Shown here: positions 18,701-26,888 of the stretch, in pieces
Layout: every line of letters begins with the position of its first letter
How positions within the stretch are numbered: position 1 is the stretch's first letter
Assembly (NCBI GenBank): GCA_964454975.1
Contig: CAYVVD010000002.1
Coordinates: 62,001-126,000 of the forward strand
Direction of reading: 5' to 3'
Length of the DNA: 64,000 nucleotides
Source: CAYVVD01 sp964454975
Lineage (GTDB): Bacteria > Bacteroidota > Ignavibacteria > Kapaibacteriales > UBA2268
Position numbers and translations under genes: made by a program
The notes under the pieces: generated by a model
The model's input: only the letters and a program-made list of their open reading frames with translations
What the model was told of the DNA's origin: nothing
Databases searched by the model: none

Positions 18701-21490
18701 TTCAAAAGTCCCAGCACTACCGTGGCCAATGAAATTAGTCCAAATCGCACCCTCATTTATTATTTTCCTGATTGCACCTGCTTCCTTTTCGCTCACAACT
18801 GCCGGGTCAAATTTCCTGATGATATTTGTATCTGCGCAGGTGGTTTTGTTTAGAATATGGTCGAACAATAATTGCGTAAACGAGAAAAATGTATTTTGCT
18901 CGTTTTCAGAACCTCCGCCTGTTATAAGCAGGAATTCTTTCATCCAGGGCCTGGGCGGAAGTTCAGTATATTCAATTACTTTATCTACGTAATCTTCAGC
19001 TTCAACCGGATTATTTACAGGTATCCTTGAAACCTTCATATCAGGCAAAGAATCAATACTGTCGTGAAACAATCCAAACCAATAGTCACTAACGGGGTTT
19101 CCAAATCCCGGTATAAAATCATGGCTTACCGAGTTTTTCATAATCCCGCGGTTGTCCCATGAAGCATCGCCCCAAATCCCCACGTAAACAGGAGCAGGTT
19201 TCTGCCAGTTTTCAAAAGTATATTTTAAGAAATCCTTAATGGCATGAGGTGATTTTTTCCCAAATGAAAACTCTTTATAAACATCTTCAACATCAACTAT
19301 CTTAATTTCGTAATCGAGTCTTTGGGAATGGAATTGTGCAAGCCTTGCAGCAGCACCGGAGAATAGCTCATGACTAATATAGATTACATCAGCTTGATTT
19401 TCAACACTTTTTAAGTTTGTTTTATTCACATTCGAAATCATAACCGGAGCTACTCTTTGTTCGTCGTGAATGATAAAATCATAATCGATTTCCCGCTTAA
19501 ATTCAATATCTGCCGCAAACGATTTTCCTGATTGGTGGGGTAGAAATCCGGAAAATGAAGCTCCTCCGGTTTGTCTTACTTTTTCTATGGTTTGCCCTGA
19601 AACAGAAGCAAATATCCATGAATATCCTTCTGCGAAACCGGGATTTTCAGAACCAAAATCAGAGAATTTATCAGAAATATTTCCAGGTAGCCTTCCGGGT
19701 CCATTATATGCAGCAAAAAGAGCATCCTGGGAGCTAACACTATTTAAGAATTGAATCGCATTTGCAGGATTCGCAAAATACTGTCTTTGCAGGGTTGTAT
19801 ATTCCGGAGCCTTTAGAACAATGGTATGTAAACCCGGTTCTTTGGAAACATATGAAGAATCATTCAGAACCAATGTGACATATATGTTGTCCATGCCAAC
19901 TGAAGTCCCCCTGAAGCTGGTTCCAGGAGCACCTTTCAATTCCTTGTAATATGAATTACTTTCATCTATAGCATAGATAGATTCAGAAGAGAAGCCATAG
20001 AATTGAATCCTTGAATCAGATTCAGTCGCTATTTTGAACCGGCCTGTACCCTTATAAACAGATGGATATGATTCGGCATCAGTTCGGATATAATCAATTC
20101 CAATTAAACCAAATGAAATATCTGAAACCTTTTCAGAGTTAATCTGAACATTATTTAATCCGTTTACTGGATTAGTGTTATAGTCAGAAATCTTTAGGCT
20201 TGAATCTGCAAATCCGTTTAAGCTAATGTCGTCCAGTTGTTGGTTGTTGAAGAGAAACAACAGGCGGGAATCTGAATTTTCAAATGCTGAGTAATATATA
20301 TTTCTGTACTTAATTGAAAACATGTCCTCATTTTCAATGGGATACGGATCTAAATAAATATTTTCATCAAATGTGTCGAACAACAAATCCCAACCTGTAG
20401 AGCCCGGAAACAACACACTCCAGTACCATCCTTCGTTTTTAACATTTTCTGATGCTATTACATTGGAACCCCATTCATATTTATGATCTTCCTCATGATG
20501 CATTACTGAACGGATTTTATTTAGTTCAACAGCCTGCCCTTCTAAATCCGGGAAATCACTTAGTCTACGTGCGGGATTTAATTCGTCAAGGTAAAGATAG
20601 AACGTTTCTTCTTTTGTATAGCTATCGAGGTATGTTGTATCGCCTTTCGCTAATTTTCCATTAAAAATCAGATAGTCTGATTCATCTATAACCCCATTTT
20701 CATCCTCTACTAATAGCGGATAATTTTCACCCTTGTGAATTAAGTGCAATAAATTTGGCTCTTTACCTTTTAATGAAGGCATTTTTTCAATCAACTCAGA
20801 AAGGCTTATCCTTGCGGTTGCATCCTTAGTTGTTGTCAGTTTCAAGTATTCTTTATCAGGGTTGTACCATTCATTTTCTGAAAAGATTACTGAACCTTCA
20901 CTCTTGGAACCTAAGCTGTACCTGGGCAATTTTGAAATTATTTCTTTGTTGATTAATCCTGCAAAGAAGGAATCCTCGGTTTTATATAAAGGAAAATTTC
21001 CGGCAAGCTTAACTCCATAATCGATGTTTATTAAAATTACTTCAGGCACTGTTAGCAGATTCCCTGAAAATTCAAAGGGATTTACCCTAATCACGCCAAT
21101 GTTTACACCACGCTGGGAACCCAGTTGGATAAACTCAATGCCCCTTCTAACTTCGTTGGTGTTTTGAATAATTCCGCTTATTTCAATTTCCCGGAGATTA
21201 CCGGATAAAGAATAGCTGATGTTAATATTGTCCTTCGAAGGAATAGCAAATGTAAATTCGTAATGTGGAAGACCGTTTTCAATGTTAATAGTACTATATT
21301 TCAGGAAGTCGCCATCCGGTATAATTATCGAATTCTCATTAATCCTTTCAATCCTGAATTCAGGATATAAAATGCTTATCTCGATACCTGAATCATTCGA
21401 ATTTATTTCTATCCCTGCTTTAATTATTGAAAATGAGAATAACAGGGGAATTAGAATTGCAAAAAATCTAATCATTGTCCATTGGCTCAT
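15710..21490 (-). CDS. Gingipain/PorU-like C25 cysteine peptidase with T9SS sorting domain
   Basis: A secreted protein of about 1926 residues. The start is placed at 21490 because AGGAG lies 7 bases upstream; a signal peptide follows (MIRFFAILIPLLFSFSIIKA). The peptidase C25 domain lies near the middle: His923 in NFIGHGSAGTF and Cys953 in FSTLSCNTGAF form the expected catalytic pair with gingipain-like spacing. Further C-terminal are beta-sandwich and CARDB-like regions, and the end (ITYPNPSNGEIRLSF to GNSLASGIYHYFISAG) is a FlgD-like T9SS sorting domain. PorU, the C25 sortase of T9SS, has a related layout but is shorter. Either a long PorU-type sortase or a secreted protease is possible. Confidence 0.85.
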   Translation of the reverse strand: MSQWTMIRFFAILIPLLFSFSIIKAGIEINSNDSGIEISILYPEFRIERINENSIIIPDGDFLKYSTINIENGLPHYEFTFAIPSKDNINISYSLSGNLREIEISGIIQNTNEVRRGIEFIQLGSQRGVNIGVIRVNPFEFSGNLLTVPEVILINIDYGVKLAGNFPLYKTEDSFFAGLINKEIISKLPRYSLGSKSEGSVIFSENEWYNPDKEYLKLTTTKDATARISLSELIEKMPSLKGKEPNLLHLIHKGENYPLLVEDENGVIDESDYLIFNGKLAKGDTTYLDSYTKEETFYLYLDELNPARRLSDFPDLEGQAVELNKIRSVMHHEEDHKYEWGSNVIASENVKNEGWYWSVLFPGSTGWDLLFDTFDENIYLDPYPIENEDMFSIKYRNIYYSAFENSDSRLLFLFNNQQLDDISLNGFADSSLKISDYNTNPVNGLNNVQINSEKVSDISFGLIGIDYIRTDAESYPSVYKGTGRFKIATESDSRIQFYGFSSESIYAIDESNSYYKELKGAPGTSFRGTSVGMDNIYVTLVLNDSSYVSKEPGLHTIVLKAPEYTTLQRQYFANPANAIQFLNSVSSQDALFAAYNGPGRLPGNISDKFSDFGSENPGFAEGYSWIFASVSGQTIEKVRQTGGASFSGFLPHQSGKSFAADIEFKREIDYDFIIHDEQRVAPVMISNVNKTNLKSVENQADVIYISHELFSGAAARLAQFHSQRLDYEIKIVDVEDVYKEFSFGKKSPHAIKDFLKYTFENWQKPAPVYVGIWGDASWDNRGIMKNSVSHDFIPGFGNPVSDYWFGLFHDSIDSLPDMKVSRIPVNNPVEAEDYVDKVIEYTELPPRPWMKEFLLITGGGSENEQNTFFSFTQLLFDHILNKTTCADTNIIRKFDPAVVSEKEAGAIRKIINEGAIWTNFIGHGSAGTFEIEGWNVDRLKNKGRHGIFSTLSCNTGAFAEPTLVRARNESYVLEKDVGMIAAFGSTSTGVADVHTFLMYFLMETMLKEQYRYRNLLDMLYQGKKRLMSNTGVFVPMTIEQYGLLGDPLLEIKIYNEPELFIVNESIEYYNENDAEVFTDEDNKLQITGELFNSGIGINRNDTIWVRFLRNHESGSDTIYRKYDYDSYCKNALFEVEFDIKGMPGEHNIEIEIDPANLISEFSKDNNKYSFSVNVIKKGLLPLDPFPYWSINPGKSSFRFINPFTDIQKTEFQLRLTEVENPDGSVLVEAFTDELTVRENYIEWDPGNELLEDNSYWVHARILDINGQGLHSGWLSIPFTVNDINDEQTGWSLNRREHLEHFELDDVRISGEAYDAKYNIDYTDINYKIIAVNGITSPEDTIKRWTNIEVGNSVFTDSEFARGFNIIVYPSIEGAGQPVYRRFDTWEHEEASLEMIEFLKDSVDESDYVLIGTCEYSFRAVNLLPTEHPGSLDSLKAILKYYGSLHADSLDDGWSFAMLGRKGASQGEVPEQVTLFDTARVDGSLRIYKTAGEIHSGLIGPASEWDAFSFNIDNEGSKAIFDVAINIHFSESDPGSTVLFSSFSEANEFFEDLSGIDANKFPYISFNIKMQRETKSDNPGISGFKVDYSPLPELSVVDKGIVVAGDNQLRGNDVDIEYKIENISKRISAVDANAEIEIIKGSDIEIEEVELPVLTPGDSYSGLKSINTTFMDLTNKFRLIINPEQATRENYYFNNEAETVFNVIEDTENPEIRLLINGKEVKDYDYISINPLVEVELWDNSPLVIDKPEKLEIQLNSVKQNSGNTGNYFFESFPAGDLKARISFIPDTLTVGDYKSNIPETGDNLFKIFALDATGNRDTLRRYVNVSLNSYVENLITYPNPSNGEIRLSFDYVSIDESAEILVSIFDSRGKLIRQLNFNPVVGENEILWDGKDTFGNSLASGIYHYFISAGNGTYIEPITGLIGITN

Positions 21491-21540
21491 AATTACTCCT
21501 ATATCAGACTTTATGCATAAGGCAAAATTGTAAACCATAT

Positions 21541-21577
21541 ACAAAAAAGCCGTATAAGAATAACACTTATACGGCTT
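21541..21577 (-). terminator. Rho-independent terminator after the membrane-protein gene
   Basis: On the minus strand AAGCCGTATAAG pairs with CTTATACGGCTT (12 bp, 7-base loop) and is followed by a T-run (TTTTTTGT once the stem's last two T are counted). It separates the minus-strand gene ending at 21599 from the C25 peptidase gene starting at 21490. Confidence 0.85.
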
Positions 21578-21598
21578 AAAAGTCTCAGCGTTCAGTAA

Positions 21599-22957
21599 TT
21601 ATCTTCTCTTTTGTGCTGACCCTGAACCAATATTGGGATCATCCTTCAGGCCAAGAAGTATTTTATTTGCGATTTGCTCTGCAACTACCCTTTCAATATT
21701 ATTTTCCGAAGTCATGAATTCAGATATTGCAGATTCAACTCTGTTATGGATAATTTCAGCAGTCTGTCCCACAAGTGCATTCGAAAGCTGATGAATATCA
21801 GCCTGCTGGCCTTTTAGAATATCAAGCTGACTCCTGTTCGCATCCTCCATTTTCTTAAGCATCTTGTCCATACGCTCTTCTTCTTCGGTGTAGAATAGTG
21901 TTATGGCCAGCAACGTAAGCATAGTAAATTCAAGGAAAATAGCGAGCAGGATGAAGGATGGTTTTGTTGCCGGGATAAATTTAAGTCCGCGGATACCAAC
22001 AGCAACAATAAGGAATGCGGCGCCGGCATAAGCCATGCCTGTTACATTATTAGCGTATTTCTCAGTAAAGTGGTGTGCCATGTAGAGCCTAAGCCCTTTA
22101 CCGATAAGAACATGGTTTCTTCTCCAGACACGACCGTCTTTTGTATCTTCAATTTCTTTTACAACAAAATCTGAGAAGAATTCCTTAATTCTGTTATAGA
22201 TAGCTTCATTCCTAAAGTAAACAACATCAGTTTCATCATCATAAACATCTTCAAAACTGATTGAATGTTTTATAGATTCTTCAACTTCAGAAACGGTACG
22301 TTCCCAAACAATCCTGAAAACTCTTTCTACTTCATCCCTGTCCCGGTCACGGAGCTTATCATCCTGAAGTGTAAGAATATCAACTACCTGATCCGAAAAG
22401 CCGGTTTGAAGCCTGATTTTAATCTTTGTATTGTCAATTTGCCTGTCAAAAAGGATAGCCATAAACCCTATGCTGGAAGGCAATATGATTGTAATCAGTG
22501 TTGTTAACGAAACTGCTAAAACAAGGGCAAGAACCCAGAATCCTATCCATGGCTCCAGGATAATTGCATTCTCGCCAAGCACTTCGGATTTTGCATAGAA
22601 TTCAGTTGATGACTTTGTGTACCCGTGTTCATCATCGGTTCTTTCTTCAAAAGTGAAATCAAAAATATAGTCCCTGTTTATAAGTTCTCTTTTAATCTCT
22701 ACCTGATTATTTTTAAGCTGTTTTTCATTTTCTTTTGAAGTTGACGCCCATACCAATCCATTGAATTCGACAAAACCTGTCTTCTGCAACCTGTCGCCGG
22801 ATGGTTCAAACAAAGGCACGACAAATTGAGCTGTCCCCCATGGAATAAGGAAAAGCTGGAAGAAAATAAAAGATGCAACAACCATTGCAATCGCAAGTGA
22901 AATCTGAGCAAATCCCATCTTGAAGTTTTTTTGTTTGCCGGTTCCTTTTGCTACCAT
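21599..22957 (-). CDS. Unknown four-helix membrane protein with C-terminal coiled coil
   Basis: A 452-residue protein that I do not recognise. It has a first membrane helix at about 15-37, a soluble outer segment of about 90 residues, helix 2 at about 137-165, and a charged cytoplasmic region rich in Asp/Glu/Arg (DDKLRDRDRDEVERVF). Helices 3 and 4 follow at about 307-355, then a helical, probably coiled-coil tail (EEEERMDKMLKKMEDANRSQLDILK). No enzyme motif is visible. It is monocistronic: a strong terminator follows and a 500-bp region precedes it. Architecture resembles sensory or scaffold membrane proteins, but no function is claimed. Confidence 0.7.
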   Translation of the reverse strand: MVAKGTGKQKNFKMGFAQISLAIAMVVASFIFFQLFLIPWGTAQFVVPLFEPSGDRLQKTGFVEFNGLVWASTSKENEKQLKNNQVEIKRELINRDYIFDFTFEERTDDEHGYTKSSTEFYAKSEVLGENAIILEPWIGFWVLALVLAVSLTTLITIILPSSIGFMAILFDRQIDNTKIKIRLQTGFSDQVVDILTLQDDKLRDRDRDEVERVFRIVWERTVSEVEESIKHSISFEDVYDDETDVVYFRNEAIYNRIKEFFSDFVVKEIEDTKDGRVWRRNHVLIGKGLRLYMAHHFTEKYANNVTGMAYAGAAFLIVAVGIRGLKFIPATKPSFILLAIFLEFTMLTLLAITLFYTEEEERMDKMLKKMEDANRSQLDILKGQQADIHQLSNALVGQTAEIIHNRVESAISEFMTSENNIERVVAEQIANKILLGLKDDPNIGSGSAQKRR

Positions 22958-23457
22958 GCTACAATTCCTATCAAATATGAATAAATGTTATTACTTTCAG
23001 TCCAATTCAGCGTAAACTGTAAATTAACAAAATGAATTAATAAATCAAATCAAAACGAAGATTGAGGAACCGCCATTGATAGCGGATTAGGCTTGAAAAA
23101 GTTATTTAAAGAAGCTCGGTGTCAAAAATAATAAAATAAGGTCTAAAACAAAAGAAAAAAGTATTCCCCCGGTTATTGGTTGAATTGATTAACCTTCTGT
23201 GAATCAATAATTTAAAAATATTAATCTCTCTTTTGGGCGCCAATCTGTAAATTTGAATTATGAGAAGCAAGACTTTAATAGCGGGCAATCAACTAAATTT
23301 TGTTGGCACAATCAGAGGCAGCTCGTTTATTTCCTGCCTGAATCATAAATCCACTGCCCTGCTAAAGATTTACTTCAGTGGCTCTTTAAATATTTAATGC
23401 CTTTCTCAGCTTTTTGTTCAATTTTATCCATTTTTCAATCTATATTATGGAGTAGTA
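22958..23457. other. 500-bp intergenic region between divergent genes
   Basis: This AT-rich stretch separates the unknown membrane protein (minus) from the lysine aminotransferase gene (plus). Apart from two short imperfect inverted repeats (CCGC/GCGG near 23070 and CCACTG/CAGTGG near 23350-23380) nothing was recognised. No credible reading frame or RNA gene is visible. The lysine aminotransferase has a good ribosome site, ggag, 6 bases before its ATG. Confidence 0.5.
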
Positions 23458-24810
23458 ATGAGAGGTAACGGCATTATAAGTTATAAACCGAAGTACAATA
23501 TTGTACCCGCAGACGTACATTCCACAATTTCAAAGTATATGCTTGCTGATGGCATGAAGTTGGTTTTCGACCTTCATAACAGCAAAGGGACCAGGATAAT
23601 TGGTGAAAATACAGGGAAAGAATTCCTCGATTTTTTCACTTGTTTTGCATCAATGCCTATTGGTGTTAACCACCCCGCATTATCTGAACCTGATTTTATA
23701 GAATACATCGGCAATATTTCGCTCAACAAAACATCAAACTCTGATGTATATACAACAGTACTTGCTACCTTTGCAGAAACATTATACAGGACTGCAGTCC
23801 CCGGGCACTTTAAATACGCTTTTTTCATTGAAGGAGGGGCACTTGCAGTCGAAAATGCATTGAAGACTGCTTTCGACTGGAAAGTGAGGAAGAATTTCAG
23901 GAAAGGCTGCAGCTATGAAAAAGGTCACAAAATACTTCACTTCAATGAAGCATTCCACGGAAGGAGCGGATACACAATGTCACTGACAAATACAGATCCT
24001 AACAAGGTGATGTATTTTCCGAAATTCGACTGGCCAAGAGTTACCAATCCCAAAATCAGCTTTCCTCTTTCAGGGGCGATTCTTGAGAGTGTGATAAAAC
24101 TCGAAAATCAATCTATTGATGAAATCAAACAACAATTCACTGAAAACAAGGATGAAATAGCTGCAATAATCATTGAGCCAATCCAGGGCGAAGGCGGTGA
24201 CAATCATTTCAGGAATGAATTCCTCAATCAGTTGAGGATTCTTGCAGATGAAAATGAAGCATTGCTGATTTTTGATGAAGTACAAACCGGTGTCGGGCTC
24301 ACTGGTACCATGTGGGCACATGAACAAATGGAGGTAGAGCCTGATATAATGGCATTCGGCAAGAAGATGCAGGTATGCGGAATACTGGCAGGAAACAAAC
24401 TCGATGAAATAGAAGACAATGTTTTTCACAAAAAGAGCCGCATTAACTCCACCTGGGGTGGCAATCTTACTGATATGGCCAGAGCTACAAAATACCTTGA
24501 GATTATTGAAGAAGAAAATCTTGTAGAAAAAGCAGCTCAATCCGGGGAATACTTAATCAAATATTTGAAAAAATACCGGGATGAATTTCCTGAATATATC
24601 AGCAATGTTCGTGGAAGAGGGCTATTCTGTGCTTTTGACATTGATAATGAGTTACGAAAAAGACTCTTAAAGAATACTTATGAAAACGGATTGTTGATAA
24701 TACCCTCAGGAAGACAATCAGTCCGATTCCGTCCGCCATTGAATATTAATGAGAGAGAAATTGACGAAGGCATGGCAATTCTGAGGAAGTCGCTCAGAAC
24801 AGCAATATAA
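23458..24810 (+). CDS. lat: L-lysine 6-aminotransferase
   Basis: A 450-residue class-III PLP aminotransferase with the wording characteristic of lysine epsilon-aminotransferases: LHFNEAFHGRSGYTMSLTNTDP, IIEPIQGEGGDNHFRNEF, LIFDEVQTGVGLTG and the PLP-lysine segment FGKKMQVCGILAG. It converts L-lysine and 2-oxoglutarate to 2-aminoadipate 6-semialdehyde (which cyclises to piperideine-6-carboxylate) and glutamate. The length matches the family. The gene appears monocistronic, with a stem-loop shortly downstream. The next oxidative step needs an aldehyde dehydrogenase; a P5C-type one lies 5 kb away at 29928, but it is not in the same operon, so a link is only a suggestion. Confidence 0.92.
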   Translation: MRGNGIISYKPKYNIVPADVHSTISKYMLADGMKLVFDLHNSKGTRIIGENTGKEFLDFFTCFASMPIGVNHPALSEPDFIEYIGNISLNKTSNSDVYTTVLATFAETLYRTAVPGHFKYAFFIEGGALAVENALKTAFDWKVRKNFRKGCSYEKGHKILHFNEAFHGRSGYTMSLTNTDPNKVMYFPKFDWPRVTNPKISFPLSGAILESVIKLENQSIDEIKQQFTENKDEIAAIIIEPIQGEGGDNHFRNEFLNQLRILADENEALLIFDEVQTGVGLTGTMWAHEQMEVEPDIMAFGKKMQVCGILAGNKLDEIEDNVFHKKSRINSTWGGNLTDMARATKYLEIIEEENLVEKAAQSGEYLIKYLKKYRDEFPEYISNVRGRGLFCAFDIDNELRKRLLKNTYENGLLIIPSGRQSVRFRPPLNINEREIDEGMAILRKSLRTAI

Positions 24811-24835
24811 ACCCATTATTAAATCAATGAATATT

Positions 24836-24857
24836 GAGCCGCAAACCCTTGCGGCTC
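24836..24857. terminator. GAGCCGCAA stem-loop after lat
   Basis: GAGCCGCAA and TTGCGGCTC form a perfect 9-bp stem around a 4-base loop, 26 bp after the lat stop. No T-run follows on either strand, so this may be a stabilising 3' hairpin or weak terminator rather than a canonical one. Confidence 0.45.
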
Positions 24858-24877
24858 TGCTAACCACGTTTCTGCAT

Positions 24878-25183
24878 TTATCTCTTCACAAAACTTTTGA
24901 ATTGGTTTCCAACTCTGACAAAATAGGCACCACTTGATAGTCCTTGAATCCCAATTCTTTCTGTGTCCTTATACCTGCCAACAAGCTCAACGAAATCTGT
25001 TATTTTCATTACTTTACAAACTGTTCCATTGATACATTAAGTAGAAAGCAGCAGTCAGGTGGAATCGTCAATACATTTAATGTCATACACACAAATTATT
25101 TCAGCACCCTCATCACATTGAGGTTGAGGGCAATCATCATATGGCAGCCCTCCTTCAGGGAATACAATTACAAATCCTGTTAC
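24878..25183 (-). pseudogene. Decayed gene remnant ending in a T9SS sorting domain
   Basis: On the minus strand, the frame ending at the TAA at 24878-24880 reads VELVGRYKDTERIGIQGLSS then GAYFVRVGNQFKSFVKR, a clear T9SS type-A sorting domain end. Going upstream, the same frame is broken by stops at 25037-25039 and 25055-25057. Beyond these it continues as a cysteine-rich stretch (GGLPYDDCPQPQCDEGAEII) to 25183, where another stop occurs. No start codon and no signal peptide remain. The region is best read as the decayed tail of a secreted protein gene. The sorting-domain part is convincing; the cysteine-rich part is less so. Confidence 0.6.
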
Positions 25184-25239
25184 TCATACTCACTCAAAAT
25201 TCCATCATCATAAAAACACACCATTACATGTTTTACACA

Positions 25240-25357
25240 GCATCCTTCCTCACGGCACGGGACTAACTCATTGCTTTTAGTCGCTCAGCATGACATCAAA
25301 AACATGTAAGTTGTAAAGAAAGGTGTATTATTGCGTATTCCCGGTTAAGCCGGGAAT
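25240..25357. repeat. Intergenic repeat cluster: GCTCAGCATGACA copy and ATTCCCGG palindrome
   Basis: Two dispersed repeat types lie here. Positions 25281-25297 read tcgctcagcatgacatc, related to copies near 2250 and 58390. Positions 25337-25357 are a palindrome ATTCCCGG-ttaag-CCGGGAAT followed by gaca, the same class as the palindrome at 7942-7961. They fill the space between the decayed gene and scpB and have no coding content. Confidence 0.5.
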
Positions 25358-25392
25358 GACATTAGTATTCACTATACTTAATTCTCTATTCA

Positions 25393-26112
25393 CTAATTCT
25401 TGTGTTTTTTGCCGTTCAGGTTAACTGTCAGGCCCTTAACAGCATCGAGGGCTTTTTCTTCATCTGTTCGGATTTCGTTTATTTGAATGTCGAGCATATT
25501 ATCAGGCTGAATGCTTATATCGCTTAAATCGCCAAGATCATCAAGTTCCCTGAGTTTTGGAAGGTCTTTCAACGTCACCAGTCCGAATGTTTTAAGAAAA
25601 TTGTCTGTAGTACTGAAAAGTAAAGGCTTACCAAGAGTGTCGCTTCTGCCGGCAATCTTTACAAGTTCCTTTTCCATTAGAGCGTTTACTACTTCGTTGG
25701 AGTTTACGCCGCGAATTTGCTCAATTTCAGGCTTTGTAACAGGTTGCTTGTAAGCTATAATTGCGAGTGTTTCAAGCGCTGCTCGTGAAAGCTTTTTGCG
25801 GAACCAGGATTTGTTGATAGCAACAATCAGCCTGCCGTACTCTTTTTTTGTAGCAAACTGGTAACCGCCGGCAAACTGAACAATGCTGTATGGCCTGGCT
25901 GAAGATTCCAGCTCAGAGTTTATCTCTGCGATTAACTCTTCGACTTCCTCTTCAATACCCTGCGGGATTTGTTCTCCATCTGAAAATTCCGAAGAAAGTA
26001 TTTCCACAAGGGATTTGATTGAAACAGTTTCTTCTGAAGAGAAAATAATTGCTTCGATTGCCGCTTTTTTGTCCTCGCGGCCAAGAGATGTATATATTAT
26101 TGAATCTTTCAT
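25393..26112 (-). CDS. scpB: Segregation and condensation protein ScpB
   Basis: A 239-residue ScpB. It has two winged-helix domains; the typical segments are AAIEAIIFSSEETVSIKSL at the N-terminus and LSRAALETLAIIAYKQPVTK followed by IRGVNSNEVVNALMEKELVKIAGR, the family hallmark. ScpB dimers bind ScpA and the SMC ATPase to form the bacterial condensin that organises and separates chromosomes. The ATG begins one base after the scpA stop (TGATATG), so the two are translationally coupled. The C-terminal tail after about residue 185 is acidic and probably disordered, as in other ScpBs. Confidence 0.93.
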   Translation of the reverse strand: MKDSIIYTSLGREDKKAAIEAIIFSSEETVSIKSLVEILSSEFSDGEQIPQGIEEEVEELIAEINSELESSARPYSIVQFAGGYQFATKKEYGRLIVAINKSWFRKKLSRAALETLAIIAYKQPVTKPEIEQIRGVNSNEVVNALMEKELVKIAGRSDTLGKPLLFSTTDNFLKTFGLVTLKDLPKLRELDDLGDLSDISIQPDNMLDIQINEIRTDEEKALDAVKGLTVNLNGKKHKN

Positions 26113-26113
26113 A

Positions 26114-26833
26114 TCAGTTTAAAACCGGCCTTTTTGCAATAATAATATCATCAAAAGCTTCGCTTTGCGAAAAGTAAATCTTAGAGTTTTTTATTAGCTC
26201 CAGAAGAGCGACAAATGTTACCACCACGACCTGAACTGTTTGGTTGGATACAATCTGTAGAAAGCTCACCCTCTCACCTTTAGCAATTCTCGAGAGGATA
26301 AATTCCGATTGCTCCTCGATTGTTACAGGAACTACTTCTACATGATGCTCTGCCGGTACCTGGTTTGCTCTGTCAATCGCTATTTTAAAAGCGCTAAGCA
26401 ATTCAAAAAGTGTTGCATTTTTATAACCGCTTTCGTCATCAGCTGTTTGCCTGTCGGCATCGAACAAATGCCTGTAATAGACATACCTGTTTTCCTCTTC
26501 AAGCGACTGCAGTTCTTCTGCTGCCTCCTTGTACTTCCTGTATTCGAGCAAACGCTCTACAAGCAGTGTCCTCGGGTCTTCAATCATTTCATCACCGTCC
26601 TCGGTGGGACGTGGAAGAAGCAATGAAGCCTTTACATACATCAGATTTGACGCCATCAGGATAAACTCCCCGGCAAGCTCAAGGTCGAAAAATTGCATCA
26701 ACCTGATATAGCTAAGAAATTCCTCTGTTATTTTAGCAATAGGAATGTCGTAGATGTTAATCTCATCCCTTTTGATAAAATACAGGAGCAAATCGAACGG
26801 CCCCTCGAAATTTGGCAGCCTTATCTGGTACAT
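26114..26833 (-). CDS. scpA: Segregation and condensation protein ScpA
   Basis: A 239-residue ScpA kleisin. The N-terminus carries the family signature FEGPFDLLLYFIKRDEINIYDIPI and LAGEFILMASNLMYVKASLLLP, which contacts the neck of SMC. The C-terminal winged helix (VVTFVALLELIKNSKIYFSQ) contacts the SMC head. It bridges the SMC dimer together with ScpB. It is the middle gene of the minus-strand set alr-scpA-scpB, 55 bp after alr and 1 bp before scpB. Confidence 0.93.
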   Translation of the reverse strand: MYQIRLPNFEGPFDLLLYFIKRDEINIYDIPIAKITEEFLSYIRLMQFFDLELAGEFILMASNLMYVKASLLLPRPTEDGDEMIEDPRTLLVERLLEYRKYKEAAEELQSLEEENRYVYYRHLFDADRQTADDESGYKNATLFELLSAFKIAIDRANQVPAEHHVEVVPVTIEEQSEFILSRIAKGERVSFLQIVSNQTVQVVVVTFVALLELIKNSKIYFSQSEAFDDIIIAKRPVLN

Positions 26834-26888
26834 TTTAACTAAATATTTAAACTAATTAATTTAATTAATATAAAATTTACATTGGAAG

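Noticed and set aside
23060..23400. Possible RNA element before lat (CCGC/GCGG and CCACTG/CAGTGG arms)
   Set aside because: The arms are short with long loops and there is no associated promoter or terminator; this is not distinguishable from chance.
24944..25213. Plus-strand 89-codon frame after lat
   Set aside because: The minus strand of the same stretch encodes a recognisable sorting-domain tail, so this frame is a shadow.
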